This document shows, one piece after another, positions 1-12,405 of a DNA stretch of 64,000 nt. The notes under the pieces are model-generated. The model was not told the DNA's origin, searched no databases, and was given only the letters and a program-made list of their open reading frames with translations. This stretch comes from Lepas anatifera (taxonomy: Eukaryota; Arthropoda; Thecostraca; Lepadidae): assembly GCA_034440635.1 (NCBI GenBank), contig JAOTON010000214.1, forward strand, positions 124,001 to 188,000, read 5' to 3'. The translations under genes and the position numbers were made by a program. The stretch's first letter is position 1. Each line of letters starts with the position of its first letter.

Positions 1-175
1 GGCTCCTGTCTCTAAAACTAATTGAAAAGCCGTATAGAGTCGCATCTCCCTAGCAGGGCGTGATTTACCCCGGGTACACGAGCGGCTTCGTTACTCTCTA
101 TCTACGTACCATAGCGCAGAATCAGACTTATGAATTCGTATAACCGGGAGTCTGCCTTCAGGACTCTTCAGTCAT

Positions 176-325
176 CAAATTCCTGGAATCCTGGCACCAA
201 ATTCCTGTAATTCTGCCCCAAATTACTGTAATTCAGGCAACAAATTCCTGGAATTCTAGCACCAAATTCCTGTAATTCTGGCACAAAGTCCATGGAAGTC
301 CTGGTTCCAAATTCATGAACCTGTT
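176..325. repeat. 22-bp minisatellite, about 6.5 units
   Basis: Tandem units of the type CAAATTCCTGGAATTCTGGCAC follow one another with a 22-bp period and moderate divergence. The last units (from about 285) are degenerate. No coding potential is apparent. Confidence 0.85.
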
Positions 326-1551
326 GTGCCGTCCCCAGATCCGTTCTTCCTCTTTGATCGCCTTGCTACGCTTTTCTGTACAACAATCGGGCAGCCGACT
401 TTAACAAGTTCTGGCTGAAATTCTGCAGTTTGATGTTTCTTATGCGACGTTGAACTTTTTGTTCTATTTTCGTTCTAGCATGTTGAGAAGTATGATATAG
501 GATGTGAGATGGAATGAATGAAACCATCGTTTTTTAATGCGACGCGAAATTGGAGTACTTCGTTTTGATGTACTTTTCTCTTCTTTTACCGCGCAAACCC
601 CACATGTTTTATCGTATCAACCTGACAAGTGAAAGGCCACGATTGTGTAGACCTTCATCGAATGCAGGCGAGTGTGAGTCTGGCAGTAATTTGCTGTGCA
701 AATGAAACTAGTACTTTGCTTGTACATTAGAATACTCCATCTGCAAATTATTTTACACATTCTTCCACCCTTCAAGTGAACACTGAAAGGGCGCCTGCAG
801 AGGACCGCTAGACCGGTCCTTCCCTTTCGAGAGTAATGATGGAAAACGCTGTTGAATACACGGTTCCTATAGATACGGTTCGGACATGACAGCCAGCTGA
901 CTGCCTAACTTGGCAGCACGTTGAGGATATGGTAGTATTTTGAAGGGTTTTGTTCAAGATAACTTTGATTTTGCTAGCACAAGGTAGAAAGTAGCGTTTT
1001 GATTAGTAAATCGAAACGTTTGAAACATAATTCTGAAGGAATTAGCATGAAGTGCATCGTAGATTTTCCTTGTTATAAAAGCGCTTTAGAGAGTAAAAAC
1101 TGCACCCAGAAGATAGCCTGATCAATTTTACATACCAAAAATAAAAAATATACCCTTAAGCACCACTTACCTTTTCCCACTGGCCCGTGCCCCAAACCCC
1201 TGCAAACAGTCCCATTGGAATTACATGTTAAATTTTGCTGCCAAAAACTGTTAGAACCAGAAATGAAACCTTCAAAACCCCAGAATTCTAGAGAAGTATC
1301 TCATGTCCACCCCCTGGTTGAATATTTCCAATGTGCGTCAGACGGATCAAAATAGCTGAGTTTGATTGCTAGTTGTACTTGGCTCGTGATGAATATTTGA
1401 CAAAGCTTCCGAAGCGGATGTCTGACTCGTGTTATAACCAGCGCCAGCGTCAGTTCGGCGTACCTGCCGACCTCCCAAATCATCAACTTCCTGAAGGCCC
1501 ATTCCGGGAGTCCAAATCCTGGATGTCTGCTCGAAAATGATTGAATCAAAC
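326..1551. other. no gene recognised
   Basis: AT-rich single-copy-looking DNA. I see no long open frame, tRNA or terminal repeats here. The short open frames near 1301-1583 are not supported by any recognisable domain. Confidence 0.5.
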
Positions 1552-2008
1552 TTAAAGGGAATGTGGTACCTTGGTCGAATCATGGAATTTAGTAAAATTA
1601 GGCGTACTTTTAGCCAAAAATAACAAAACCACTCATGATTTCTCTGAAAACTGCTACAATAAGCTCAATAAATTGTTTTTAAAAATACACCTTTTGAAAA
1701 AGAAATAAATATCAGCCTGTGGATGACATCACGATCTGGTAACCACTACCATACTTGAAACGCTTCAAGGGCTTCGATTGGCTGATGCTCATCGTGACGT
1801 TAGCATATGTCGTCACACCAGCAGCTCACAACAATGGCCGCCCGGCGGCGGGCTGATGGGGGGCTGGTGTCAGGTAGGTTTTAGCTTTTTTCTACGGAAA
1901 TATCGAGTTCCAAGACATATGAATATGGAGTACCAGGTTTTCCTACTTTCTTTACAACTTGGCTATCTCAGTTAAAGTCACGTTGTGAAGGTGCCACATT
2001 CCCTTTAA
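1552..2008. mobile_element. TTAA-flanked MITE, copy 1
   Basis: A 457-bp unit begins TTAA-AGGGAATGTGGTACCTT and ends AAGGTGCCACATTCCCT-TTAA, so it has terminal inverted repeats of about 17 bp and a TTAA duplication as in the piggyBac superfamily. It carries no transposase. A second copy in the same orientation lies at 2420-2878. The interior has a CRE-like TGACGTTA, an ATGGCCGCC start-like block and a CAGGTAGGT splice-donor-like block. Confidence 0.85.
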
Positions 2009-2419
2009 GTGCATTGCTAGGCGAGATGGCCCCGTAATATCTGTGCCTCCTTATGTTACTATCTGAGAACTTCAAAACGATATTTAACCCTTTTCCCATA
2101 AGCCACTCAGCTATTTCCACCCCCGAACAAACCCAGCTATTTCTGAGCAGCGCTGCATATATAACTCTGTGGCGATGCTGCCGTTCCACGAAGGCAAGTG
2201 CGACATGTCCATGGTAATGACACGATCGCTGGGCCCCGGCATCTGTGTTCCTAGAAGACTGTGGAGCGGGTGCTAGCAGTCGTTCCTGGCGTGCAGGCTC
2301 CAGCTTTGCAAGTGTCAAAGGAGTGGCATTAAATTATGCTGGTACGCACGACCACTGAATTTGCATACAACAGGCTTTTGTCCATAGATGTATGCAACAT
2401 TGTGCTGTTGTAGATTGCC
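2009..2419. other. spacer between two MITE copies
   Basis: Unique-looking sequence of about 410 bp separates the two TTAA MITEs. A minus-strand open frame of 116 codons covers most of it, but it has no recognisable motif and is probably chance. Confidence 0.4.
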
Positions 2420-2878
2420 TTAAAGGGAATGTGGCACCTTGGTCGAATCCTGGAATTAAGTGAAATTAGGCGTACTTTTAGCCAAAAATTATGAAACCAC
2501 TCATGACTTTTTCCGAAAAATGTACAATAAGCTCAATATTTTGTTTTTAAAAATACTCCTCTAGACAAAGAAATAAATATCTGCCTGTGGATGATGTACG
2601 ATCTGGCAATCAGTACCATAATTGAAACGCTTCAAGGGCTTTGATTGGCTGATGCTCATCGTGACGTCAGCACATGTCGTCACACCAGTAGCTCACAACA
2701 ATGGCCGCCGGCGACGGGGGGCTGATGGGGGCTGGTATCAGGTAGGTTTTAGTTTTTTTTCTACGGAAATATCGAGTTCCAAGACAAATGAAATATGGAG
2801 TACCGGGTTTTCCGACCTGCTTTACAACTTGGCTATCTCAGTTAAAATCACGTTGTGAAGGTGCCACATTCCCTTTAA
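2420..2878. mobile_element. TTAA-flanked MITE, copy 2
   Basis: Second copy of the element at 1552-2008, ending in TTAA on both sides with the same AGGGAATGTGGCACC inverted termini. The interior keeps a perfect CRE (TGACGTCA, about 2663-2670). About 30 bp further on is ATG in a strong start context (A at -3, G at +4), then a short GC-rich open stretch ending in AG|GTAGGT, which resembles a first exon with a splice donor. Non-autonomous. Confidence 0.85.
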
Positions 2879-3392
2879 AAATGAGCCCGAACACACTGGA
2901 GCACTTGTATCGAGCTCGAGCGTTTGTGGAGTAGTGTTAGATTCTGCACCGAACTATATCTGCTGGACAGCTTTCCTTGCTGAAAATTCGTCGTGGAACA
3001 GAAATTGCCCGGATTAATTCTGGTTCCTGAGTGCAGTTTGTGATAAGCTGCCGTATCATGAAGGTGGCTGTTTTGACTTCCAAACTCTGTGAGGTATGTT
3101 ATTTATGACAACTTTAGGTACAATACGTCTTTGACAATGGAAACGCTAAGTAAAGGTTTAATAATTCGTGGGAAGTTTAACTAAGGATGGTGCAATAATC
3201 TTGCTGAACTCTGATTTTCCAAATTACCCCTGATAAAGTCAGGCTGAAAGTGCATCTCCATCATTGTTAACATGAACTTTACACAATTTGTTGGTATGAT
3301 TGCAAGGAAAATACATTCGAATATATCCCTAGCTGAATTACCATATATAATCAAGTATCTACGCATCCTCGTTCTCGGAGGCTGACTCTGGT

Positions 3393-3540
3393 TGACAATT
3401 TGTGTACACTCCTAACCCGTGCTGACAGTTGACAATTTGCTAGCACTCGTAACGCGTGCTGACAATTGACAATTCGTGTACACTCGTAACACGCACTGAC
3501 AGTTGACAATTTGTTAACACTCGTAACGCGTGCTGACACG
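3393..3540. repeat. 37-bp minisatellite, 4 units
   Basis: Four head-to-tail units start GACAATT and contain ACTCGTAACGCGTGCTGACA. The period is 37 bp, counted directly from the sequence. The minus-strand open frame that crosses it (3351-3578) simply reads the repeat and is not a convincing gene. Confidence 0.85.
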
Positions 3541-3773
3541 CGGCAAGTGCGTAGGCTATCCGGGCGATAATCACCCACTCTCTGTGTGTCAACTCATCCC
3601 TGCGAATTCAGGTGATTCATATCTCTGTCCCGGAATCGATTCTTGTATCACTCGGGTGCGGTCCGCACTCATGCTCGGTTTATCGCATTACGGACAGACT
3701 GTTTAGTCTGGCAGTGTAATTAGCAGCGAGTTTCCGGCCTCTGTCTGCAGATGTGATCAGTGCAGGTTTAAGA

Positions 3774-3993
3774 CATTGGCGGACGCAGGGGGGGGGCATT
3801 CCGGCCATGGCCCCCCAAGGCGCTGGAGGGGGAGGGTGGGCAAACTATCTTTTGGCCCCCAAACGCCCGCGAAATTTTCGAAAAAGATGTTTACACTAGG
3901 TCTGTAGAGCAAAAAAATCTTCGCTCCCACCCCCCCCAGGAGGAGAGGCACACATGGGTTTCCCCCCAAAACTCGGGTCTGCGTCCGCCCCTG
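3774..3993. mobile_element. hAT-type MITE with 8-bp duplication
   Basis: A 220-bp element with inverted ends CATTGGCGGACGCAG and (reverse complement of right end) CAGGGGCGGACGCAG. It is flanked by a perfect 8-bp direct repeat GTTTAAGA at 3766-3773 and 3994-4001. The 8-bp duplication and CA..GGCGGA termini fit the hAT superfamily. It has no transposase. Confidence 0.85.
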
Positions 3994-4001
3994 GTTTAAG
4001 A

Positions 4002-5827
4002 TGAACATTTCATGGTTCGTTGGCTATTATGGATGCATAAATATATTGAAAAAATGCAAAGTATTCCTTTTTATATTTTTAGCTCGGTCGTTTGCTTCAC
4101 ACAAACATTTTCTTGATCAAGATCGTCATTGTTTTCTTGAAGTTTCTGGATTATTCTTTAGAATAATTTAATTTTGAAAACAAGGGACACTTTAAAATTT
4201 ATATTGTGCCATGCCTGCTACCACAGAAAATGTCCTGCAATGAAGACACTAGGCCAGATTTACTAAGTAAAGTTGTCTTAAAAAAGTTCCTTGAAGGTAA
4301 ACTTTATCTGTATGAAAATAAAAATATCAGCACTCTACGCATACAGCGCACAGAGTTGTAAACTTTGTGTCACAACAATGTTCATACGTGTCTAATTGAT
4401 ACCCGCCCTTTTAAAAAAATTGAAATGCAGCTCATTGACATCAAATGATTTTTAATCACATCGCGCAAGCCATACATTTCATTGAGACTGCTGCTAACTT
4501 AACTTTAGGATCAAACAGTGCTAAAATACAATAAAATATGAGAAATATACAATAACACTGAATACACACCAACAGGTAATTCAGGAGAACAAAAACGAAA
4601 AAAATTCTTTCAGAAGTCACTCACAGTGTACCCACGGCGCAGGATATACAGGTATATATAAGTAGGCGTTATACATCAACAAGGAAGTTTTCAATGCTCC
4701 TGGGGCATTATTTTCAACCCGCCTTGACAGTGCACTCACACCCGGTAAAAGGGAACAGAACAGGCGGCTTGGTTGCCAAATTGTCGGAAAGTTGGGGATC
4801 TACCGAGTCCGACTTTGCTTCGTATTGCGCTATTAAAATAACAACGTGTAAATATAAATTACACCCTTCAATATTGCTGTCCTGTCTTGCAAACCCTGCA
4901 AGGTGCAAGGCTAGTGCAAGGCGTTCATGTTTTTTTAGAAATTAGAGAAATTATGCGTAATTATGTCATAATATGATATGATATCAAAATATAACTGTAT
5001 TAAGCATATAATGATGTAGTTATATATATATATAGATAAATTATAAATATAGTAGTGAAATGAAAATTACATATATTCTAAAAAGTGAATGCGTTTGTAA
5101 CTGGGTTAACACCTGCTGGTTTTCAATGCAAATAAACAAATTGATACATCTAAATAATTCGACCATTTCAGGAACACAAATCCTCAAAACTCTTATCACG
5201 GTTGAAGAGAGTGTTCCACTCAAACAATGAGTTTTGAACTGCGACGGACGCTTTGTGGAACGTTTCGAGGAACCACTATTGACCTATTTCTTTTCATGCA
5301 AAGTTCCCTGTGGGTACTAAATGTCCGCTCAACTGACATTTTAAAACAAATGACCCTCAAGGCCTCAATTCAAACCACGAGGGAATCTTCTTCCGTCCCG
5401 CCGCCGCGCACATCACGTGATAAATGAATGACTTCTTGGAACGAATGAATGATTTAGCAACGACTTCCCTGTCGCAATAACATTACATGCCACGGTGGCC
5501 TGCCTCGCAATGAGGTTCGCCAATTTTTCCAGTTGCAGGTGGTGCTGAAGGTAATTGTCACCCACCGTCCAGTATCCGCCATTGTACCGGATGTGTTTCT
5601 GGTGGATTTTGCTACTAATTGTCTAATATCGGAATGGGGGTTTGCACCGTTCCGGGATGGTGCTAGACGCCTGGCTGTTTTTAGCGGATTGGCTGCGTCT
5701 GCCCATACTTGTATTCATGAATAAATCTTCGCTGTTCTGTTGCGGGGTACTTTGGCCGTTTCAGGTTTGCCGCATATCGATGGGGGGGAAGTGCCCCTTA
5801 TAATCCTAGCGGAAGGTCCTTGAGACC
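4002..5827. other. no gene recognised
   Basis: AT-rich DNA with short TA tracts (around 5022-5034). Several 60-80 codon open frames occur on both strands, but none shows a domain or a repeat relationship to the rest of the window. Confidence 0.45.
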
Positions 5828-6077
5828 CATAGGCGGATCCAGGATCGTCGATCGGGGGAGGGGGGTAACATTGCGGGGGGGGGCATTTGGACCTAGGGGT
5901 GCCATTTTTGGCCGTAAGTCTATCAGGTGGGCGCCAAATCCTATCGCGGGGCGCCGATTTTCGCATCTTGGGGGGGGGATGTGAAGCGACATTTCAGGAG
6001 GCACCATCGACCCTTGAGAGGAGCGCCGTGACCATTTTAGTGGGCACTTGCCCCCTTTGTCCCTGGATCCGCCTATG
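5828..6077. mobile_element. hAT-like MITE (CATAGGCGGATCC ends)
   Basis: The ends are inverted copies of CATAGGCGGATCCAGG. The interior is G-rich and matches 51540-51780 (shared blocks such as GGGCGCCA, GACATTTCAGG, GGCGCCGTG). The flanks TTGAGACC and CTGAAATC agree at only 5 of 8 positions, so the target duplication is uncertain. Confidence 0.65.
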
Positions 6078-7302
6078 CTGAAATCAGCGCTAGGGAGGGG
6101 CGAAACAAATATTCGGGGCCCCTCTTAGGTCCACGCTCGGGAGTCGCTAAGGCCAACACTGGGTAGTCTCTTAGACCAACACTGGGAGCCCCTGAGGCCA
6201 ATAATTTGAAGGTTCATGAGTAAAGACCTCAGGGCGCCTGGGACCAATCTTACGGGAGCTTTGAGATCAACACCAGGGTTGAAAACTGCCATTTTGGCAT
6301 TCTAATGGTGACAGCCCAGGTGGGCAGGTGACAAAATTAGCTGGTTGTTTGTCTAGACGAATAACGGAAATAGCCAAAATTTGACATGCATTTAAACTCG
6401 CAATGTTTTTCACAACTAAGATGGTCCGAAGCATCCTTGGTATTATAATAACTAAACGCGCAATTTTGAGTCTGGGCTGGTGAACATTTATGATTTGGAA
6501 TTTTAATGGTGACAACATGACTTGATCAACACTCAGGGATTCTGAGGCCAGAAAACTAGCGGGGGGGGTCTTTTTATATCTCTTTTAGTAGCGGGGACCC
6601 CCGCCATTCTTGTTTTAATGGGCGTGAAATATTTCCAAACTGAACCATTTGCTAGATGCCTATTCTAAGCATGCTGAGTTTGACCACTGTAACTCAGTGG
6701 AAAATTCGGGGATGGAGCACAGATGTGGCGTGGTGAACCCGCCAAGCAAACATAGCCGCCCTGTCTCAAGGTCAGGGAATGGTCTAAACTTTGAGTATAT
6801 TTTGCGAGCGTTTTTGTTGCAGTGTTTATAGATACTAGAGGGTATAAGTGTGCCTGTAAGGTGGAATACATCAGATCGGTCCAGCATTCGTCTCGTCTCT
6901 CCAGGCAACACCACACAGAACCTAGACTTCCCTTAGAGCATAAAGTGGCCGCCTGACAACCTAAATGGTCTGACGAGAGCGAAATAGCCAGAGATAACTA
7001 GGTAAAAACTTTGTTAGCCTTAGTCTACCAATTTGTGAACTCCCCTTCATCACCAATTTGATGTCGCGCTCAAGGTTGAGTCACGCTGTGCTCGGCCGCC
7101 CTGCCCCATCCCCCCCATTCAGGCCTGGACCACCAGGTTTTTCACCTGTCAGTTCTGTGACCGCCGCTTAAGCAACAGCTTACATATGTGCCTCCGGAAC
7201 AAACCCTGCTGATGGAAGTCTGGAAAGGGTGGCTGGTTCGCTCCTTTTCTCACATGCTGAATGTCCGCTCTGTCAGCCCGCCTTTACGTGAGGCACCCTA
7301 AT
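6078..7302. other. no gene recognised; degenerate short repeats
   Basis: Around 6120-6270 there are loosely repeated blocks of the type AGGCCAACACTGGGAG. Otherwise nothing recognisable. The short open frames at 6649-6916 lie on both strands and have no motif. Confidence 0.4.
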
Positions 7303-7310
7303 TCTATATA

Positions 7311-7591
7311 CAGGAGCGTAGCCAAGGGGGGGCGGCAGGGACAGCCGCCCCTCCCTGAGGGGCCCGAAGGGCCCCCTGAGGACACGAGCCGCGGGAAGCG
7401 CGGCTCGCCCGCACCATACTATGTGGCCAGATTTGGCACTTTATACCAGACAGGGCCCTCTTAAGCCCTCTTCAGCACTCTATTCTGTAACAAGGAGGGC
7501 CATTTTTACCCATCATAGCCCTTTGGCGCTGTCGGAGGGGCCCTTTTCGGGGCGCCGCCCCTCCCTGAGCGAAATCCTGGATACGTCCCTG
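7311..7591. mobile_element. hAT-type MITE (CAGG.GCGTAGCCA ends)
   Basis: A 281-bp element with inverted termini CAGGAGCGTAGCCA and CAGGGACGTATCCA, flanked by TCTATATA (7303-7310) and ACTATATA (7592-7599), 7 of 8 identical. The right half is related to 38935-39105. The interior has perfect GC hairpins (for example GGGGCCCGAAGGGCCCC). No transposase. Confidence 0.8.
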
Positions 7592-7900
7592 ACTATATAA
7601 TACCTGCACATAATACGTGAGGCACCGGTGGCGCCCTCTATCTAAATTGATTGATTCCTGTATTAGTTCTCTAACGCAACACCAGGTGACACCCCCCGGC
7701 GAAGAATCATGAGGAGAATTGTGTAGTGAGCTCTGCTCCGTATGAAGCTGGTGTCTTCGTTCATAATTTCTGATAAGAAAAGTAAAGAAGCGGAAGCAAC
7801 AGCAAACAGGATCATGATGCTCAAAACTGTTGATAAATAAGTACACGAAGTTGCACGAAATATTGACGTGAAAATAGCCTATCAGCATAATGGGTAGGCA

Positions 7901-8790
7901 GGGGAGAGGGTGGTAAGACGGGCATGGTAGGTAAGACGGGCACAGGCTCTGTGGAACACACCATTTATGGTATAAATGTCCCATTACTTGCACTAATGCA
8001 TCTTGGAATGCCCTATCATGAGCCAAAAACACAAAGTTCTAACCTTTATTGTTTTGTCAAAATTTTAGAAAAACGAAATTAGTGGTTCACCCTATCATTG
8101 TTAGTAGTTTTGAGTGTAACATTCTGGCAGTGTCGGGTCCTATTTGGAAGGCCAAATATGCAAAACCTGTCTCGGGAGAGCGTTAACACACATTACGTGA
8201 TTTAAGTTTTATGTTACCCCAGCAGGGTGACCCCCAAGAATGAGATTTTCTAACATATTAACATGGGGCAAGACAAGCACGTAGTGAAATACTATAACAT
8301 CACCATACAAATTATAATCTTTATCGCTGCGTTTTTGCATGGTTGAAAGGAATCAGCCTGAGAATCTGCTGCAAACCGGCTGAGGAACTTGTAATGATTG
8401 ATTGTTAGAATCCAATCAAAAATTATGATTTTATGGAAATTCAGCAAAATAGTTTTCTCTCGACTATTTAATCGAAACAATGCATTGCAAAGTGTTTCAG
8501 AACTCATTTTTGTTCAACGTGGTAAGGTTTTTGTCAAACAGTTCTTGCATATGATAAACAACTTTCATAAAACCCTTCTTACCCCGCCTGTTAGGGTAAG
8601 ACGGGCTTTTGCAGCATTCTACAATAAACGTTACTGCTGCTAGGAATATGTACGGATCCTAGTATATTTAAGCGCAGGAACAAATAAATGTTTACTGAAC
8701 CTTAAAACAAAATTGCATTACTGTCAAATGAAAAGCGAGTGAGACACACAGTCTCAAACACAACTATGCCAGTCTTACCACCCTCTCCCC
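7901..8790. mobile_element. non-coding element with 24-bp inverted ends
   Basis: The left end GGGGAGAGGGTGGTAAGACG is repeated inverted at the right end, where the last 24 bp differ by one base (GACTGGCA instead of GACGGGCA). The motif GGTAAGACGGGC recurs inside (about 7923-7940, 8593-8606). No coding sequence is recognised and the target duplication is unclear, so the superfamily is unassigned. Confidence 0.55.
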
Positions 8791-8819
8791 TACTTACTCC
8801 TAAGGAATAAACATCTACC

Positions 8820-9176
8820 CATTGGTGTATCCAAGAGCAGCTTTTGGAGTGGGCCAAAGCAATGTTTTTGGGGAGGGGCTAATTTGAGAAAAGTCACAAA
8901 AATAGTGATTTTAAAGAAAAAAGCTAGAATTTGGTTCTTTAGGGCATGGCTGGAAATCTTTTCTCGATCCAAGGGGGGAAGGGGGGTCCTGGGTGGTTTA
9001 ACGCTGGCACGGCCATACACGCCCTATACAAATCCTATGGTAGACCCTAAATCCAGGGAGGTCCTGACCCCCCAATCATCCCGGGATTTCCACCCATGCT
9101 TTTGGGGGCCAAAAGATACTTTTTAGGCTTTGGAGGGGACCACGGCCCCTTTTGGGCCCCCTTTGATCCGCCAGTG
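8820..9176. mobile_element. hAT-type MITE with perfect 8-bp duplication
   Basis: A 357-bp element starts CATTGGTGTATCCAA and ends in the inverted TTTGATCCGCCAGTG. It is flanked by perfect CATCTACC repeats at 8812-8819 and 9177-9184. It has an A/T-rich centre and G-rich subterminal regions. No transposase. Confidence 0.85.
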
Positions 9177-9184
9177 CATCTACC

Positions 9185-11434
9185 TACGGTGAATTTGCAA
9201 ATGGTTTTTCAAACTCCTAGAAAGTTTTGATAGGCTAATGTAGTAAAAGAAAAACTTATGACAAAATATTTCCATGGGAATCGTTGTTCTTCTCCTCATG
9301 GAAAAGAGTAGGTATATCAAGTCAATTCTCTTTAAATCTGTTACTGTTAATCATCAGTATCAAACTAAATTTATCAGAGGAATAAGCTTAGTCCGATTCC
9401 TTCTGCTTCTAAGACACCAAATAAATGATTCAATGATATATAACCTTTCATTTTCCACCAAAACATATATAAGCTCCTTTCCAATGTTGCATATGACTCG
9501 AGTGCGTCGCCTCCTGACTGTGCTCTTGTTTGCAGTTGCTGCAACACGGCTACCAAGAAGTAATCCGATTCTTGAGCTAGCAACTTTCTGCAGAAACATG
9601 AGGGCACGCTCTGGGTCAGAATTCACATGTCCTTGTATGTGATAGAATTGATAGCGGGTGAATTCAAAGTAGCACCGCCTCCACATGATGTCAAATTCCT
9701 GCAGCACATCGACACAGATACCGGGGTCTCACAGTTTCACGGCCTGCTACTTGGAAGAGAAGGTGAACCACAACCTCTCCCCACTGTCCAAATACCAAGC
9801 AAGGCCTTCATGACCGCTTCTGAGTTAACAATTTTCACGAAACCGAACCGGAGCCCATTTCAGCCCCATCTTCAGTTTGTTAATGGTTGATGCATGTATG
9901 TCTTTGTGTGTCCTTAACCAATCGACCATCCTAATCCTTGAACTACCTGGAGGCAGCGAGCGCATGCTTCTTGGGAAACAGCCATCCCTTCAGGCAGGGG
10001 CATCGCTACAGTTTTTTGTTGCAGAAGGAAAGAACTCTTGACGTAGCGATGAGCTGAAGGGAGGATGGAACCCGAGCTTGATCGAATAACGCTACTAATA
10101 CCGTGCAAAAAAAAACTAAACATGAAAACGTATTCGTGGCTTCACGCTGGTAACGGGGAAGAGAAGCAACAAAGCTAGGTCGAGTCATACAGTTTAAGGG
10201 TCGCCCCTTGGCTTACGGGTTAAAGTGGGGGGGGGGCGTTCTGCTTTCATCCGTTTTGATGTCCCTCCAGGTGATAACCAACATTCTTTGGTGATAATGA
10301 TCCCCACAATCTTTATCGTCCCTTTCCATCGTCTTATTTATTACGAAGGCGCTTGAAAAACTGTCGTTCTTGTGTGGTTAAGTGTTTAAAACAGATGCAA
10401 ATGCAAAGGAAGCAAAAGCCTACGTCCCGACCAGTGAGAGAACATCGTTGGTCTAACCTCGGTATTGTAACTGTGGGGCTGTGCCAGTTCCGAAGGTTGC
10501 CAGTTTCATTTCCTGGTCTGTACGGTTCCACGTCTCCAACTCGAATACCGCTAAGTTTTGCTTCCAGGTAACAATTCGCACCGAGTGCTTCTCGGAACCC
10601 AAGCCGGAAACGTCTTTCTCTGGGCAGTTTCCTCAGGTCGCTGATGGCTTCGATGAATCGACTGAGGCTCGGAAGGTTGTATATCTTGTCAGACGTAGCC
10701 CTGGAGCCTTATATAAAAAACAACTTGGTCGGCTCTTATCGCTCTGCGCTCTTTCAGGTTCCACTTTCCGCAGAGGACGACTTAAGGACGGCTGTTTCAG
10801 GAGAGGTAAACACCTGTGTTTGTTAAACGGGTGCTTAATGGGTTGACATGCTGAAACAATACGCATATCTTTTCATAAGAGGCCGGAGAAATTTCAGTGA
10901 ATTTCAGAACTGATGTTTGTTTCACACTGCCTGACAAAAAACCGGCAGGCTTAAATAACCGTTGAGCTAAAATTAGTATAACAAGATGTTGTTGGCTCCG
11001 CTGAGAATGCCGGGGAAAGCTTGAAGTTAAACCATTATTTTGGGTGTCGAATAAGAAATGATTTCAAACCTATTGAGAATACATCGGGAAGAATGCACTT
11101 GTGGTGCGCCGTGCTTTTTTATCGCTAGATTCCACCGCATTTTGCATTTAAGACTTTACCTGCAATCGAGTGAAATACCTGTTGCTGGTAAATATTTACA
11201 TGCACCCTATTGCAGAACAAGGAAAAGGGGGCGAAAATCACCCATCCTGTTTTCCTAACAGGGAAAGAACAACAAGGAAACTCACCGCCACACATTTTAC
11301 CTTATTCCTGATTGTTTTGATGTTTCTCATCAAATTATTTAGGTAAGGTTATACGAGGTCAAGGAACTATTTAAGATCAGATTACCCGATCTCAAAACCT
11401 AAAACCATGTGTTTGAAACGATGTTTGCCGCCCC
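9185..11434. other. no gene recognised
   Basis: Open frames of up to 122 codons occur (9274-9642 and 10481-10846 plus; 9360-9707 minus), overlapping on both strands. They have no recognisable domain, signal or repeat similarity. I cannot exclude host exons here, but nothing in the sequence supports one. Confidence 0.4.
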
Positions 11435-11765
11435 GGTAGCTCAGTTGGTAGAGCGTTGGGCTCCAGCCCGCTGCTCAGAAGCATGCAGTGGCAGTGCATG
11501 ACCAGACTTGTGATCGGTTCCCCTGAGACGCTCCGGCGCTCAACCGTTTACCCAACGTAGGTCGGCTGGCAACTGACTGGTGAGATGGTGACCTGAACTG
11601 TCATTTTGCTTTGTGGGACGTTAAAATTTGGGCTTCTAAATTAACCCTTCATTGTGGGAGTTGCTTGTTCGTGTGGTGGGGTTAGGGTCTCCGTGACAAG
11701 TCAATCGAGGACTTTAGTGAGACTCCGACTCCAACAGCCGTACTGGGAACAATATGGACAACATT
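11435..11765 (+). mobile_element. tRNA-derived SINE, copy 1
   Basis: The 5' part is tRNA-like: box A TAGCTCAGTTGG at 11437-11448 and a box B-like GATCGGTTC at 11512-11520. The A-B spacing of about 75 bp is longer than in a real tRNA, and no cloverleaf closes, so this is not a functional tRNA gene. The body matches 18733-19070 almost base for base (GTAGGTCGGCTGGCAACTGA, GGACTCCGACTCCAACA). The 3' end merges with the outer edge of the foldback element that starts at about 11752. Confidence 0.85.
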
Positions 11766-12354
11766 TATACGATTAAAAAATGCCAAAGGACATTGGCGAA
11801 CCAATTAGTTTTCAAGTTTCCTATATGATGAGGTCATTAGGGTGTAAAAAAATCTGCGGTCTCGATAATTTGGTTTCGTGTTGACTAAGGCTGGGCAAGA
11901 TTTTATGCTCACCCCATTATAAGTCAACGGGGAAAATAGAAAGGGCCCTTTTCCAGTAAATACAGTCGAGAACAAGTTAAAAGTCCTCAAACCAATTATT
12001 CTGCTTACGTTCCGGAACATCAAGCAGAATACTTCAACCTTTGACGTCCCAGAGATCATGTAAGCAGGATGTTATTCTTTTGCTGATAATTGCACTAGAT
12101 CGAGATAGAACTGTCATTTCAATGTCAGCGTGTTTGTCTTGTCACTGGAAATCGATTAATGTGCATTATGAACATACCATGTTGAAACGTGACCGTGACC
12201 TGGCTTGAGGTCAACACATGACCCTGACCTGGCTTGAGGTCATGCCACTGTCATCATTTGACCAACCCTCGTCTTGCTATATATATATATAGGTCAACAT
12301 GCCCTGACCTGGCTTGAGGTCATGCCACTGTCATAATTTGACCAACCCTCGTCT

Positions 12355-12405
<51 letters not shown>

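Noticed and set aside
3351..3578. Cysteine-containing minus-strand frame over the 37-bp repeat
   Set aside because: It is the translation of a minisatellite. The apparent repeats of SACYECTRIV type follow the DNA period.
9274..9707. Candidate host exon (122-codon plus and 115-codon minus frames)
   Set aside because: Overlapping frames on opposite strands, no domain, no splice evidence. Left as unassigned.
11427..11525. Functional tRNA gene
   Set aside because: The box spacing is too wide, no acceptor or T stem closes, and the same sequence recurs with a SINE body at 18733.
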